Source: Sarcocystis neurona
Taxonomy: Eukaryota > Apicomplexa > Conoidasida > Eucoccidiorida > Sarcocystidae
Assembly: GCA_000727475.1 (NCBI GenBank)
Contig: KL647301.1
Coordinates: 885,023-949,022, forward strand
Length of the DNA: 64,000 nt
Direction: 5' to 3'
Part shown: in pieces, positions 45,882 to 59,100 of the stretch
Position numbering within the stretch: the first letter of the stretch is position 1
Layout of the letters: each line of letters opens with the position of its first letter
Position numbers and translations under genes: made by a program
Notes under the pieces: generated by a model
The model's database searches: none
Seen by the model: the letters and a program-made list of their open reading frames with translations, nothing else
What the model was told of the DNA's origin: nothing

Positions 45882-46544
45882 TGTGCTCGTGCGGCGCCCG
45901 CGTGCAGGAGGGGAAGCTGCTGCTGCAGGAAGAGCTGTCGTGGCAGCAGGCGGTGCTGCGGGCCAAGCTAGCGGCTGGCCGTCTGCAGCGCCTCTTTGCG
46001 TGCCAGCAGCAGCAGCAGCCAGGCGACGCGCAGCGGAAGCAGCAGCAGCAGCAAGGCGAAGAACAGAAGAGAGAAGAAGCGCCGTCGCAGTATTGTGGAG
46101 CACAGCAGCACAGGTCTACCCCTACGGACAGCTCTGCTGCAGCAGAGAAAAAGCCACACGCCGCACCAACAGATGCACCAGCAGACCTGCTAATGGAAGC
46201 GAGTTTCTCGCTTGGTCGGCAGCATGCAGTCGGAGCGGACGCCAACAAAGAAGAACCCACTTCCGCCTTGACAGCAGCGTCGGACCGCGCTGCGCCTCGT
46301 GGAAGCAGCAACCGCAGCAGCGGCAGGAGCAGCAATAGCAGCACCAGGAGCGGCAGCACCGGCAACGTGAGCGACAGTAGCAGCGTCACCATCGTACAAG
46401 TTGCAGACGGTGCAGGAGGCAGTAAGAACAGATGCTACTCTGAGGCGCTTGCTGCGTCACCTTCTCTCGTGGCACCCGCAGCTGGTGACAAACCTTTTAA
46501 AAGAGAACAGCAACACGCAGCCGGCTTCACGGCGACCTTGCAGG
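45882..46544 (+). CDS. Gln/Ala/Ser-rich exon, unknown protein
   Basis: A 663-nt exon with acceptor gctgctgctag| and donor CAGG|GTAAGG, phase 1 at both ends. It opens CSCGARVQEGKLLLQEELSW and QQAVLRAKLAAGRLQRLFAC with strong G/C third positions, then runs into Gln- and Ser-rich low-complexity sequence, and ends with SVTIVQVADGAGGSKNRCYS and a charged tail. The first 45 residues predict an amphipathic helix or coiled coil. CAG is on the coding strand, as in the other exons. Neighbouring exons were not identified, and the gene could in principle be the 5' part of the acyl-CoA synthetase gene, but nothing shows it. Confidence 0.45.
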
Positions 46545-49500
46545 GTAAGGGGAACAGCAGCAAATGACAACTGCAGCACGACTTAACAGCTCTCTGCTCC
46601 TTGCCGCTGCTGCTGTCCAGATGGTTAACTGCATGAGAAGCTCTTGCTGCTCACGCGCTGCCGCAGATGGGAGTATCGCGGCTGCAGACGCTGCCCCGAC
46701 TACTGGTGCTACTTGTGCTGCTGCTACGTCCCTCTGGAGCTGGCGGTACTTCTTCATCGCTGATGCTGCTGGGATTGGGCTGTTGCTGCTGCTGAAGCTG
46801 CTAGGGCCTTATGTTGCTTTTGGGGCGCTTGGCGGTGACGCTGTGCTGGGCGGGGTTGCTGCTACTGTCGTTACTGCAACGTATTCCTCTCCTATGACAC
46901 GCCTCGCTGCTGCACGCCGGACTGCTGCTGTTGCTGGTGCTGAGGCTGCTGAAGCTCTCTTGCTGATACCTGTGTGCTGCTGCGGCTGCTGAGGGCTCTG
47001 CTTCAGGTTCCCGTGTTGCTGCCGCTGCTTCCGCTCCTGCTGCTGCTACTTTTGCCGCTGGTGCCGAAACCTGTGTGTTGCCGGCCTCCGTGCTGCTCCT
47101 GCTACTGCCGCTGCCTCTCCTGTCCGAGCTGCTGGTGGCGAGGCACCTCTGCAGCTGCTGCTCGGGTTTTTCTGCTGCAGGCAAGCGTATTGCGCATTAT
47201 ATGACCTGCAACAGAACAGAAGACGTGCTGCTGCGTCTTGCTGCGGCATTCTGCGGTTATGTTCCTGTTACTGTCAACTGGGACGCCGATTCGTAAGCTG
47301 CTTCCGCTGCTTCGAGGTTTGCTGCTGCTGTTGTCTTTGCTGCCTTCCTTGTTTTTGCTGGTGCCGTTAATTCTGCTGCTGCGCTTCTTTTTGCTGCTGC
47401 TTCTTCTGCACATGTGCTGACCTTGTTCCTGCTGTTCTTATTTTCGCAGCTGCTCTTCTGCTGCTGCTTCTGCGCGTCTGCGTGTCGCCTTCTTGCCGCT
47501 CTTGTTCCTGTTGTATTGGCTCCTGCTCCTCCTGGCACTGCTGTCGCTAGTGCTGCTGCTGCTGGTTCTGCAAGGCCTGCCACTATTTCGTGATCTGCAG
47601 CTATCTCAGGTCCTCGAGCCGCTGCTGCTTCGCACGCTGCACCCCATAAGTCTGTGTACTTGTATGTTCGCACGTACACGTATATATACCAGTACATATA
47701 TATACGCGTATGTGGGCGTCTGCCTACACGTGTGTATGCACATACGTGCGTGTACATAAGTAATATGTATACACATATATACGTATATTTGTGTGCGCCT
47801 GTGGACACTGACGCATATATATATATATATACATACTCGCATTCGTCCATTTTTACAAGTACGTATGTGTAGATATATATCTGCATTGATTTACTAACAC
47901 TTGTGTGCATACATATGTACGTATGTATATTCGCATACAGTATGGAACATTCTTTTATCTACATGTGCAGGCAGAGGTTTTGACTGCCTGTTCTATTTGT
48001 CCACATATTTTGTGTGTAGAGGCGTTCACAGGGGACGGGTGCAGCGCGGGGCTGTCAGCTGAACTGCCCGGCCGGAGTTATAAAGTTTCCATTCTTTGCA
48101 TCACGTGATACTGGTCCCCTCTTTCGCACGCACACGGAAAAACACACTTCCAAATTTATGCATACATACATGCATGTAATAACACGCGTATGCCAACACG
48201 TATATGGAGATGTGTTCATACATACGTGTATACACGTAGCACTCGTAGACGCATTGATGTATGTATGCATGAGTGGGTCGGTGGGTGTAGATATCTAAGT
48301 TTTCGTACGCATTTATACAAATACCTCCGTATTCGTACACATTTGTGTGTATAGCCATAATGTTTATATATATACCCGTCCCTCCTTGTATGAAGGCAAG
48401 CTGACCTATCTACCTGCACCCAAGTACACGTATATGCATATATATATATATGAGGATCTATGTGAGTATACTTTGGTCAGTATATAGATTTGTATCTTTA
48501 TATCAGGTACGTCGGTGATCAAATGTGGGAAGATATATCCCTGCAGCTTCTTTGGCTGCAGACACCTTTTCCTCCATGTCCTGGTTAAAAGAGACGTGGA
48601 TCTGGCCTGTTCGTATCTAGTGTCGTAGCTCTCAGACTACGAGAGGGGCCTGCCAGCTTTGCCTATACGCACCTATACGTGTGTATATATATATATATGC
48701 GTGTGTGTAGGTATGACCACACACGTAGAAATATAGGTATGTATATACGCGTGGAAAGGTCACGCGTACAGGTAAGCTGGTCGAAACACATGCACTCACA
48801 CGTGCTCAATTATACGTAGATACAAACATATATATATGTAAATGCAGAGAGAGAGATAGACACGTAGATTGACGCACTGTGCATGTGTGTATGTATAGAT
48901 TCTATAAATCTGTGTTTTCAGGTGTGCTGAAAAGTATAGATGTCGAATGTGTACTTGTTTGTTTCTTGATATATGGAAAAAATCACGAGGACGCCTTCTT
49001 AGAGGAACCGTGGGGACGAGTTGACCTGCGCGCATGCAGCGCTATCTATCGCAAGCACCCTCTGCTGCTCCACAGGCACAAGGATGCGTAGCTCTGTGTC
49101 AACCCCAGCACACTCCGGCGTACGGCGTTGTACATATATATATATATATACTGACGTAGAAAACGTGTGTATTCGAATATTCGAGTGGAAGGGCTAGGTA
49201 TGTGTGTACAGCGGCATGTAGACAATCCTCCTATACAAATGAACGCACAACATATATATATACATATACGTATGTGCGTGCGGAGGAAGGTGTGTACGTA
49301 TATACAGCTTATGCCTAACCTTCCACGCAAGTCGGCCTCTCTGTTGTTTTCTGAAGGACTGAGTTTTCGTTCGAAGTATTTCCGTGGAGCCGTCTGTGTC
49401 TTTTCCTTGTCCCCCCACACGCGTTTGGGTGGTCAGGCGTATACGAGCACTCCCTCTACACAGACATCTAAATTTCCACCTCGTCTTTCTGCTCAAGGGC

Positions 49501-49583
49501 ACCTGGCCTCTCACACAACTGCGTATTTCTCTGTGCCAACATATACACGCAGGTGTTGTTCACGTGTGTGTGGATACCACCTA
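46545..49583. other. CTG tract then microsatellite-rich DNA
   Basis: 46.7-47.64 kb is dense plus-strand CTG with no certain exon. From 47.65 kb the sequence is TA/CA/GT simple sequence (47.7-48.5 and 48.7-48.85 kb) with short unique islands. A short plus-strand open island at about 48985-49075 (LEEPWGRVDLRACSAIYRKH) is coding-like but isolated. Confidence 0.35.
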
Positions 49584-49780
49584 CATGCAGCTCTACACTT
49601 TTACCTACTCTTTCTACTGCTACTCGCATCCAAGCGTCTCCGACTGGACATATATACATACATATATATACACATACACTTGTATATATATATATATATA
49701 TGCGTGGGTTCTCAAGCGTATAAGGGGACTGTGTATATGCAGGTCTACAGTCCTACCTAGTCTTTCTACTCGTATACACT
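49584..49780 (+). repeat. inverted repeat, left arm
   Basis: A 197-bp arm that is nearly identical to the reverse complement of 50015-50205. It begins catgcagctctacac and ends ctcgtatacact. Differences are one base substitution (caagcgtctc against caagtgtctc) and the length of the internal TA run. Confidence 0.93.
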
Positions 49781-50014
49781 GTGGAGCTCTACGTAGACAG
49801 TATTTTCTCTATACACGCGAGCATATAAATATATATATATATATATGTATGGACGGAAAAATGTGTGTGGTAAGCCAAGTGCACTTGGATAGAAGGACCA
49901 GGCAGGTTGGGATAGAGACGCGTGTAGACAGGTATCCCCTTCAAGCGTAAACATGTACATATATATATATATATGTAGCTGCAGAGAAGTGCGCAGTTGG
50001 GCGGGAAGATTGCT

Positions 50015-50205
50015 AGTGTATACGAGTAGAAAGACTAGGTAGGACTGTAGACCTGCATATACACAGTCCCCTTATACGCTTGAGAACCCACGCATATATA
50101 TATATACACGTGTATGTGTATATATATGTATGTATATATGTCCAGTCGGAGACACTTGGATGCGAGTAGCAGTAGAAAGAGTAGGTAAAAGTGTAGAGCT
50201 GCATG
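50015..50205 (-). repeat. inverted repeat, right arm
   Basis: A 191-bp arm, the reverse complement of 49584-49780. A 234-bp unique loop (49781-50014) containing a TA microsatellite separates the arms, so single-stranded DNA or RNA would fold into a near-perfect hairpin of about 190 bp. Confidence 0.93.
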
Positions 50206-52713
50206 CGCCTAGTTGTTTCTATTTGAGCACACATACCTGTCCACACACAACTTCGCATTTTTCAGGAGGCACGGTGTCATCAGCGCTTGCGGGCTGGCCC
50301 CTGCAGCGTACACATGTCTCGATAGCATCTGTGCGCGTGCCACTGCATCATCTTCACGAGCCTGGGAATGCTTGGGAAGCCGCCGTAAGTGCAGTGTTTT
50401 GTGGTCACGGGTCACCCGCCCGCATGCAATCCCGGTGCGGCCAGAGGGCAACCTATTCGCAAACTTGAAAAATTCGGAGGAAGCCAGAGAGAGGGAGACA
50501 GGGAGAGAGGGACGCACGACCAAGTCGAGAACTGTGGAGGTGTCTTTGTGTTCACGCCTCCATGCATGCACGTACATGCACGCGGTGCTGCACCAGACTG
50601 CCCCGTCTAGACACATGTGCAGGCATGTCCATATAAGGACAAGAGAGGCGTGTGCTACTGGAAAAAAGATGCATAGGCGCACACATGAATATATGTGTAT
50701 ACAGGTGCATACGTGCCAGCATGTGTGGACCAGAAAGGCACGTACTCGCCCACGGGTGACGCACGGGCTTGCACACATATATAGATATACATATATATAA
50801 ATAGGTATGTGTGTATGTGTGTGCGTGTATGTGCATGCGTGTGTCTGCACATACGCGTCACAGAAAGACCTGCAACTTTGACTGTGCGAAGTAGCTGCCC
50901 GACGGTCGTGCGTCTGCGTGCGCCTGTTTGCTGAGGGCCGCACACACCGACGTGAGTATGTGGATGTCTCCAGCAGTGTGTACAGAAACGCACATCTTTG
51001 TGCGCACAGAGTCACGCGTACAGGTGTGACTGTACTCAGGCGCCTTCCTTGTCCGCATACGCAGATCCGCAGGCATATACATATGTAGGCGTTTACGCCT
51101 ACGCGTCTTTCGTATGCGGTTCGGTGCCTTACTTGTCTCTTTCTGCAGGCATGCAGGCACATATTTATATATACTCGTATACGTGCCTGTACGTCTTTTG
51201 TACGCAGACACGTGCCGCCCTTGGCCGTGCTGCTACGCAGCCGTCGACGCAGACAAAACCACGGGTTGTCGCCTTTGCGTCTGCATGCACAGGTGTATAC
51301 ATATATACGTACGCATATATGTGTGTATTTGTGTGTGTCTGTGCGTGTGTGTCTGCGTACAAACGTCGGTACGTCCCAACGTGGCAGTGATATCAACTTC
51401 AGTTTTTCTTCAAAGAAAGACAAAGACGCACGACTTGTGGCCAGGCCCCCACGTGTCTACCCCAATGCCAGACAGCTAGACGCGGGTATAGGTATTTGTC
51501 GATCTAAAGCTGTGTGGCAGTTGCCGCGTCCACACCTCGCTGCGCTTCCGTTGTCGTGCTGCCCCTGTCAAGAGCCGCTTCGTGCTTGCGGGACTGTGCT
51601 GTCGGGGTGTACGTACACCCACAGAGCTTTCTAGCGGAGCTGCACGTGGACGGCTTCCCACGTTTCCAGACACGCAGCAGGCACCACTGCTTAGTGCACA
51701 AACGGGTGTACGTACACTTGGATTGGTCGAGACAACCGTACTTACACGAGGTGTGTGTACACAACTTTGTCGACCTATATGGTACGTAGTTGTGTGTATG
51801 TGTGTGGGTGTATATATGGATGTATACATGCAAATGTACGTATATAGATGTGTGTGGCTGCAGGTGTGTATTCGTACACTTTTGTCGATATGTATACGTG
51901 TGTAAATGCGTGTGTGTATACGTATAGATACATGTTTGTCTGCAAGTGTGCGTGTATACAGTTTTGTCGACACACATTTGTCTACATATATATATATATG
52001 TATGTGTATATTTGCAGAAGTTTATCAGTGTGTGATTTGCGGTTGGCTCACCAGTCTGGGGTAGCTGCAACTCACGCGGGTCCCTCTGGCTACATTCTTC
52101 GGCGTGCCCTCACGTTCTGTCGACTTCTTCGAGAAGTGTGTCCATTTGCATGAAATGAGGTTCAGACACGTGGGTGCTGCAGAGCGCTTTCTACTGATAT
52201 TTGTTGCGCAGGCATGCCTCTATCAGCTACGGTGTGCACGCATGCCTGAGGTAATAGTCTCGGGCTTGTTGGCTAGCTAACGCGTGCGCTTACATTCTGT
52301 AGGGAGCACCAAGAAATATACTTGCTAGTCTCTGGGACGGTGGACCTTATGCAGGAGTTTCAGCCCCTCCCTGCAGCAGCAGTGATGTTGCCTTTTCGTT
52401 TTGTCTCCTATGCCATATAAATCCCTTACTGTGTATTTACTAGTAGGCCGTTTGTCTTTCGCTCAAAGTAGTCTTCTTTTCTTACCTCGTATGTACGTAT
52501 ATAATATATATATATATATTTATTCCTCCATGAATACACCTCTACCACATGTGTATATACGTATTTCTCTTTCAGTACATATCTATGTATAAGAGGCTGT
52601 CCACCTGTGCAGACATGCACCTACACACCTCTATACATAGACAGGTGCGTTTCCCGCAGCAGGTGAGCCCTTGCTGTAGCTGCAGTTTCCTTCTTTTGTT
52701 GCTGGTCCTGCAG
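50206..52713. other. microsatellite-rich stretch upstream of the ACS gene
   Basis: TG/TA simple sequence predominates (50.77-50.85, 51.3, 51.8-52.0 and 52.5 kb). The N-terminal exons of the acyl-CoA synthetase gene should lie here or further left, since the first exon found corresponds to residues well inside the ANL fold, but I could not identify them. Confidence 0.4.
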
Positions 52714-53185
52714 CGTTCAACGTATTCTCTTCAAAATTCAAGCAGCAGACTGCCACGCGATTGTTGTAGACAAAGACGTAAATGTCTCTCATTTGAAAGA
52801 GTTGCACGCAGCAGCGGCTGCCGCAGCAGAGGAAGCAGCAGCGTCTGCTGCATCACAGGAAGCAGCAGCAGCGGCTGGGGAAGGCAGGAAACAATTTGGT
52901 GAAGAGGAAAAAGAAGAAGCGGCAGCGACAGGGACACCGAATAGAACAGAAGCAGCAGGAACGGAAGCCGGCGTAGAAGGGAGTACGACATCAGCAGCAA
53001 GTGCGAGAGAGGCTGCGGCAGCGGGGCAGGGCGTAGAAGCAGCGGAAAAACAAGGCGGGGAATTGTCAGCAGCAGCTGCAGCAGCGCAGGCAACAGCAGC
53101 AGTTGACGAAGGTGTGGCGCGTCTTGCAGCAGCAGCAACAGCAACCTCAAGTGTAGCAGCAAAACTTGTAAAGCGCCCCTTCCTG
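52714..53185 (+). other. ACS gene, first exon found
   Basis: Acceptor tttgttgctggtcctgcag|, donor CTG|GTACGT. It needs phase 2 upstream and ends in phase 0. It encodes the N-terminal subdomain up to VSHLKEL, then about 120 residues of Ala/Glu/Gln-rich insert, and closes AAKLVKRPFL. Confidence 0.75.
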
Positions 53186-56100
53186 GTACGTCAACTGACC
53201 ACCGCGTTATAGCCCAAATTCGTGCGTGGGGCTACGTAGACCGTCTGTCTTCCCTTCCTCCTTGGTCTTCCATCCTTCAGGTTCGGCATGTACAATTATG
53301 TGCGCTGTAGTCTTGACACGTAGAATCCTACGTGTGCGTATACAAAGAAATACATATGCGTATAAATACGCATATATATGTTTGTTGTTCTGTGTGTACA
53401 CAGGCATATACAAAGACCCTCTACGGGTTTCTATGCTGATACATACGTATGTATAGGTGTATGCGTGTATCGTTTTGGGTGTATATACGCATGTGTGAAG
53501 ACTTTGTATATGTATGCGTGCTGACATTTGTGTATATCTCTCCCTCATACCTTTGTATGGAGAGTGAGGCACACACACACATACACACGCCCGTAGGTCA
53601 ATTTACATACGCCAGTTGAGGGCTGTGCCACTGCTATGCTGCCCCTGTTCTGCTGTGCTACGCTGCTGTCCTACCATCTACATGCGTATACGCTGACTTT
53701 GTATATTTGTATTTGTATGCCTACAGGGCGAGGTCCACACCCCCATAGGTCAATACACATACGTCAATTTAGCGGTACTTATATATGCGTAGAAAGCAGA
53801 CATGTCTCTGTCTATATCCGCTGGCCCCAAGCACGTCTAAATACGCGTGCACGTACAGGCCCACGCGTACCTGTCTTTCTATCTGTGTCTGTAGAAAAGG
53901 CGCACTCCTGTCTACTTGGATTCTCGACGTCTAATAGATCTCTGCTCTCTGTCAAATGCCCGCCTAAACGTAGATGTTCAATCTCCAGCACATGAGGCCG
54001 CCTCGTCTAAAGCAAGTAAAAATAGGGCGATCCACAAATCCATATATATACACACGTACGAGTATATATATGTGCGTGTGCCGCCCTGTCTCTGCGGAGT
54101 TTTCTACGTAGCTAGCTGTCTCTCGTCTCAGCTACGGGGTGGCTGTATATAAATCTCTGAAGAGAAAGCAAAAGACAGCACATGTATGCAAATGTCTCGA
54201 CACGGGCATTCCCGCGCTGCTGTATATGTATAGAGACGACCATATATATCTGTGTGTATGTGTAGGGATATTTCTATGTGTGCGTATGCGCAAACGTACA
54301 GTTCGATTTGTGTAAGAGGAGGAACAGCGATACACACGTATATATACGTACACAGGCAATATATGTTTATATGTGACGGGAGTCTATGTGTATACGTACA
54401 CGTATATGTATACCTTTATATACGCATATATATATATATGCACATCTATATCTATACGTTGAGCGAATATACAGGGGTACGCGCGTGCGTGGATAGAGAC
54501 ATACAGGTTTACCCGCAGCATAGTACGAGGACATATATACACACACGTGTATATATGTGTATGGCTGCCTGTACCGCACTCGCCCGTGCAGCCATATATA
54601 TATATATATATATATATATGGGTCGCCTTGCAAAATACGCCCACGTATATATATATATATATCCATATGCATACACACACGCGCACGCATTTTAGACGCG
54701 GACACCGATTTGTATAGGTGCTAACAACTACACTACATTTTCGTGAACCTCTCTATACGCTCTGGGCAAGGGTGCGCGTACATGCATAGAAGAAACCCCC
54801 AAGGCAGGCGCACATGCATGCCGCTTAGTGAGAAGTGAGAGAAGACAGGCGGACAGAGCCAGCCAGAGACAGAGAGAAATGCACACTGTTACAAGTAGGG
54901 GCAGCTGTTCAGATATATCTGCGACTTCGGTCTGCGTCGGTATGCATGCGTCGGTGGTGGCGTTACCGCAAGTGTATGCACACCTCGATTTTCAAGCAGG
55001 ATAACAATCTGTAGCTAGCGACCGGCTGAGAGCCCGTGAGTCGCACGCCCCGACACATATACTGTCACGGACATATATGGTTGCAGCTGTGAACAGATTT
55101 TATACCTCTATGTGGTTGTCTGTGTGCAGAGTATTCCGCTCTGTTTCCCTCTTGCTCTTTGGCTCTTTCCCTCTGTGATTCGTTTGTTATGCAGAGAGCA
55201 GCATCTGCCTCCGAAGCCGCGATCTGAGCGTGTGTGGTGCATGCAGATTCTTGCAGCAGAGGCGTTATGTGCCCTGCCCTCAGCAGCGTCCTCCGCCACA
55301 TGCGAAGATGTGAACGACTGCCTCGTGCTCGTCAACGCCGCGGGGGAACAGCCACGCGCAGCCCCCGCAGCAACGCCTGCTGCAACAGAAGCTATAGCAG
55401 CAGCAGAAACAGCACCGGGAGGCGCAGGATCTGCAGCGACGACCCCGGGCGCAGGCGAAAAAGCTGCTCTAGCAGCGGCAGCGATCCCGACAGCAAAGCT
55501 GGCGCACTCATCATTACCAGCAGCAGGCAAAGAAAGGGCCAGTGTTTTGTCGCCTACAAGAGAGGACGAGGTTAGTGCAGCAGGTTTCCCAGCAGCGACC
55601 GCAGGAGAACTTTCTGGAATCGCAGGAGGCCGGAACACAGAGCATCGGCAGAGTGTCTGTCACGCGGCGAAGGGTGAAGAATCAGCAGCAGGAGCTGCAC
55701 AGACCAGAACGCCTGGGCCCGCAGCTTCAACGAAGACGGCAGGGAGAGGAAGAAGCGACAAAGCAGCTTCAGTAGCAGGAAGTTTTCTTCCGGATGACCC
55801 CGAGGCAGAAAGGCTGGTGTGCTTCTTCACCTTTCTAGAGGGGTCTGCACTTCTCGCTTGCGTCTAATATTTTCGTTGCAGATCCGTAAATATTCTTCAG
55901 TATTTAGATACACACGCTTCACGGTCATTTATCTGTGACCACGTCTACTGCTGCGTACAAAACCGTGGCTAACTTTTGCTGCTGTCACGCAAGGGTCTGC
56001 ACAACTGTGTACGTGTGTGTACTTCTCGCTCGACACTCCCACACATGTACACCTTTGCTACAGATATTTTTATATACACACGTGTACAGGTATCCGTATG

Positions 56101-59100
56101 AATCGCTGTATTGATACATATATATATGTATATATATATATGAATACATGTATATATACGTATACATACGTATCTGTCTCTTCCTCTTTCTCTATGTATA
56201 GGCACACAAGAATAAATATATGTATATAGGAAGCAGCAGGCGGTGAAGCGCTGCAGTGTAATCATGCTGACATCGGGTGCTGCAATGCTACCTGCCTGCT
56301 ACCCTGTTCTGATTGCAATGACAAGCGTTGACGTTGCTTACTGCTACATCTGCCACTGCGGTTGCTGCCGGTGCCGCTGCAGTCGTCTCCGCCTTTGCTG
56401 ACGCCGCCCGTGCTACTGTTGAGTCAGCTGCTGCTGCTCTCGCTGTTTCGTTATCTGCCGTTTCTCTCCCTGCCGCTGCTGGTGGTGTCCCTGTGCTGTT
56501 TCGCCTGCTGAATCGCCTGCTGCCCCCCTGTGGCTGCTGCTGCTGCTGACGTTACCCACTTGCGCTGCCGCTCCTTGTCGCCTCCTTACTGCACGTGCTC
56601 CTGCTGCTGTTGCTGTTTTTTTGAGCCGCTGCTGCCGTGTGTGTTTCGCAGGTGGTGTTCACGTCCGGCACTACAGGAACGCCTCGTGGAGCTGTCATTA
56701 CGAACAGGTATCCCACCTTCTCGTCCTTTTTCCCTTTTCCTTCCTATGCTGCTTCTTTCTTCCTTCTTCTTCCTTTATATTTTTTGACGACCTGTATAGT
56801 ACTTGCAGTGTGCAAGTTTCGAGGAACTCTTCACAGACCTCGTCTAACTGTTCAAACGTGCAATTTTGTGTGCAACGCCCGCTGTCCCTTCCTTTTCCTC
56901 CGGTCCTGACCAGCCTTCTCCTTCCCGTTTTCTCTCCTTCTTCTACTAGTGCAGCAGTACCTTCAGCGCTACTGGACGCCGCACGACGTTGTATTTGCCA
57001 CTTTTCTACAGTTGCCTTCATAAAAACAGGGACTAACTACGTCCCAGCTTATCAGCTGCCTTCGCCCTGCTTCCTGTAGACACAACAGTTGCAGTGGCGA
57101 AGCACTGCCTTCTCTTTCTGAGGTCGCCTGCTTTATACGTACGTCTACACTTGTACGCGCCTATAAAGTGGCAGATGGACGGACGAACAGATACACACAC
57201 ACAGAGACGCCAGTGCTCCTGCGGCACGCTGCGTTGCTTCTTCTTTCAGTTCTCCTCCACTTTCCAACCGTCATTATGTGTGTGGACAACGCCTGTGTAG
57301 AGCTGGAGACACACGTGTGTAAACTTCTCGTGCAGGAGCCACAGCGCGACTACACGTGCCTTCTGCCTGGACCCCATATGCCTTATTGACGTACCGTTCT
57401 GGTTTCTTCATCTTGAATTTTTTATCTTCGTGTCGTCGTGCACTTCCTCTGCATAGACGTGTGGTAACTTGTGTGTACCTAGATATGGTCGGAGAAAACG
57501 AGACTTCTGTGACTCCTTATTTTAGTTTCTCTTGTGTACTGGAAGCCTTTTTTACCCATCTCTTCACGTCGCTTCAGCTTGGCTTTCGTCTGGGGTCACC
57601 CGCAAGTGGATTTTATATATATGTATGTACACGTGCCTTGTTGAGTTTCCTTTGTGTGCTCGCTGGTTCTGTTATACACATTCATATATATATGTATACG
57701 CGGCGGTACATGTCCACGTGCAATTGTAAGCCTACACTTTTAAGGTTTATGTCCCAAGCTTTTCCCAGTTTCGCTTTTTCGCAGTGCAACTATTGTGTAC
57801 CCCACTTTTCTATATAAACATGGATATATACATATGTGTGTTGCGCTAGAAGCGATAAAGGCGGTGGCGAGAGCAGCGGTCTTAACAAAGAAGGCAGTGA
57901 TTGCGGAACTCACTGCTAGTTCTTCTGTTATCTCGCTTGTTGAGGACTGCCTCAGGTGTACGTACAGCCGAGGTTGCATTCCGGTGTTGTCCACGAATGC
58001 GGTGTCTGTACACTTGAAGTTCCAGCGTTTCCTTCAAACTTTTGCTGCACGTGTTGCTCAGACTGTTCGGCGTCTGTCTACAGGGTGTACAGACCGGCCG
58101 TCCGTCGGTAGCCTCTCGTCTGCGGTGTACTTACACGCGTGCAGTCCAGAGATTCGTCGCTAGTCTTTTGTGTGCAGTGTACGTGCGCACCCCGTAGAAC
58201 ATGCAGCGTCCCTCAGTTTAGTTTTTGCTGCCGTGTTTCTTGTGCCCGTCGATGTGGCAGGAACCTGAAAACGTCCTGCAGTTCCTTTCGCTTGCTGCTA
58301 GAGCTAAGCGACAGAGCGGACGTTTTACTTTCTCTTGTTCTAGTGAATCCTCTTCACCACGTCAACTCTTCTGTCCTTCTGGAGCTCGCCTTTCGTTACC
58401 CTCGCGCAAGAGTTACGCTGTTTACCAAGTGAGCCAGCAGACGCCCCTCTTTGCCACACGGAAATCCATATGTGGGCATCTCTACACAAGCATAGCAGCA
58501 CGTGCGCGCAGCTGCGCAGTTCTGCAGACGTGAGCCTATTACATCGTGCTTTGATAGATGTACGTGTGTGTGGCACGTACATGTTAATCCCCAGGCGTCC
58601 GTACGCAGACGGCAGCACAAGGGCAGGAGACATCGAAATGGGTACTACTCCGGGCGCCTGTGTATACACGTGCGTACAATTACAGATATGCGTATATTTC
58701 CTAAGTGTGCCTGTGTGCGGAGTGAATATCTGTATGTGTATGTTTACACATCACCTGAGTGCAGATCTGTGGTTAACTTACACGCGTGTGTACGTGTCTC
58801 TGTATATAGAGACAGGACTCTTGTTGCTGATCTCTCTGCAAGCGTTTCGAGTGCGTGTTCAGAGTTCTGCAGTGGTGATTCTGCTTTCCCTGCAGAGGTC
58901 GTGTTCTCATATATATGGTGGGAGGACATCTTCGCATATGTGTATGTGTGTGTGTAGATACTTTTACAGAAGTATGTAGACGCACAGTTCAACATATCTA
59001 TGTGTGAAGACGCGAGTGTGTCTGTACGTGGTCGCATGCCCGCACGTGGTCATAAGTGTAGACACGTAGACACACGCAACTCCGACAGCAGACATTTGTG

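Noticed and set aside
49384..50258. Two similar proteins on opposite strands at 49.6 and 50.1 kb
   Set aside because: Not two genes: the similarity is caused by the DNA inverted repeat, and the peptides are microsatellite translations.
57795..58163. Plus-strand frame (AIKAVARAAVLTKKAVIAEL) between A3 and A4 of the ACS gene
   Set aside because: Coding-like and possibly an ACS exon, but it does not fit in phase between the exons carrying A3 and A4, and the segment is not expected at that point of the fold. Left unassigned.
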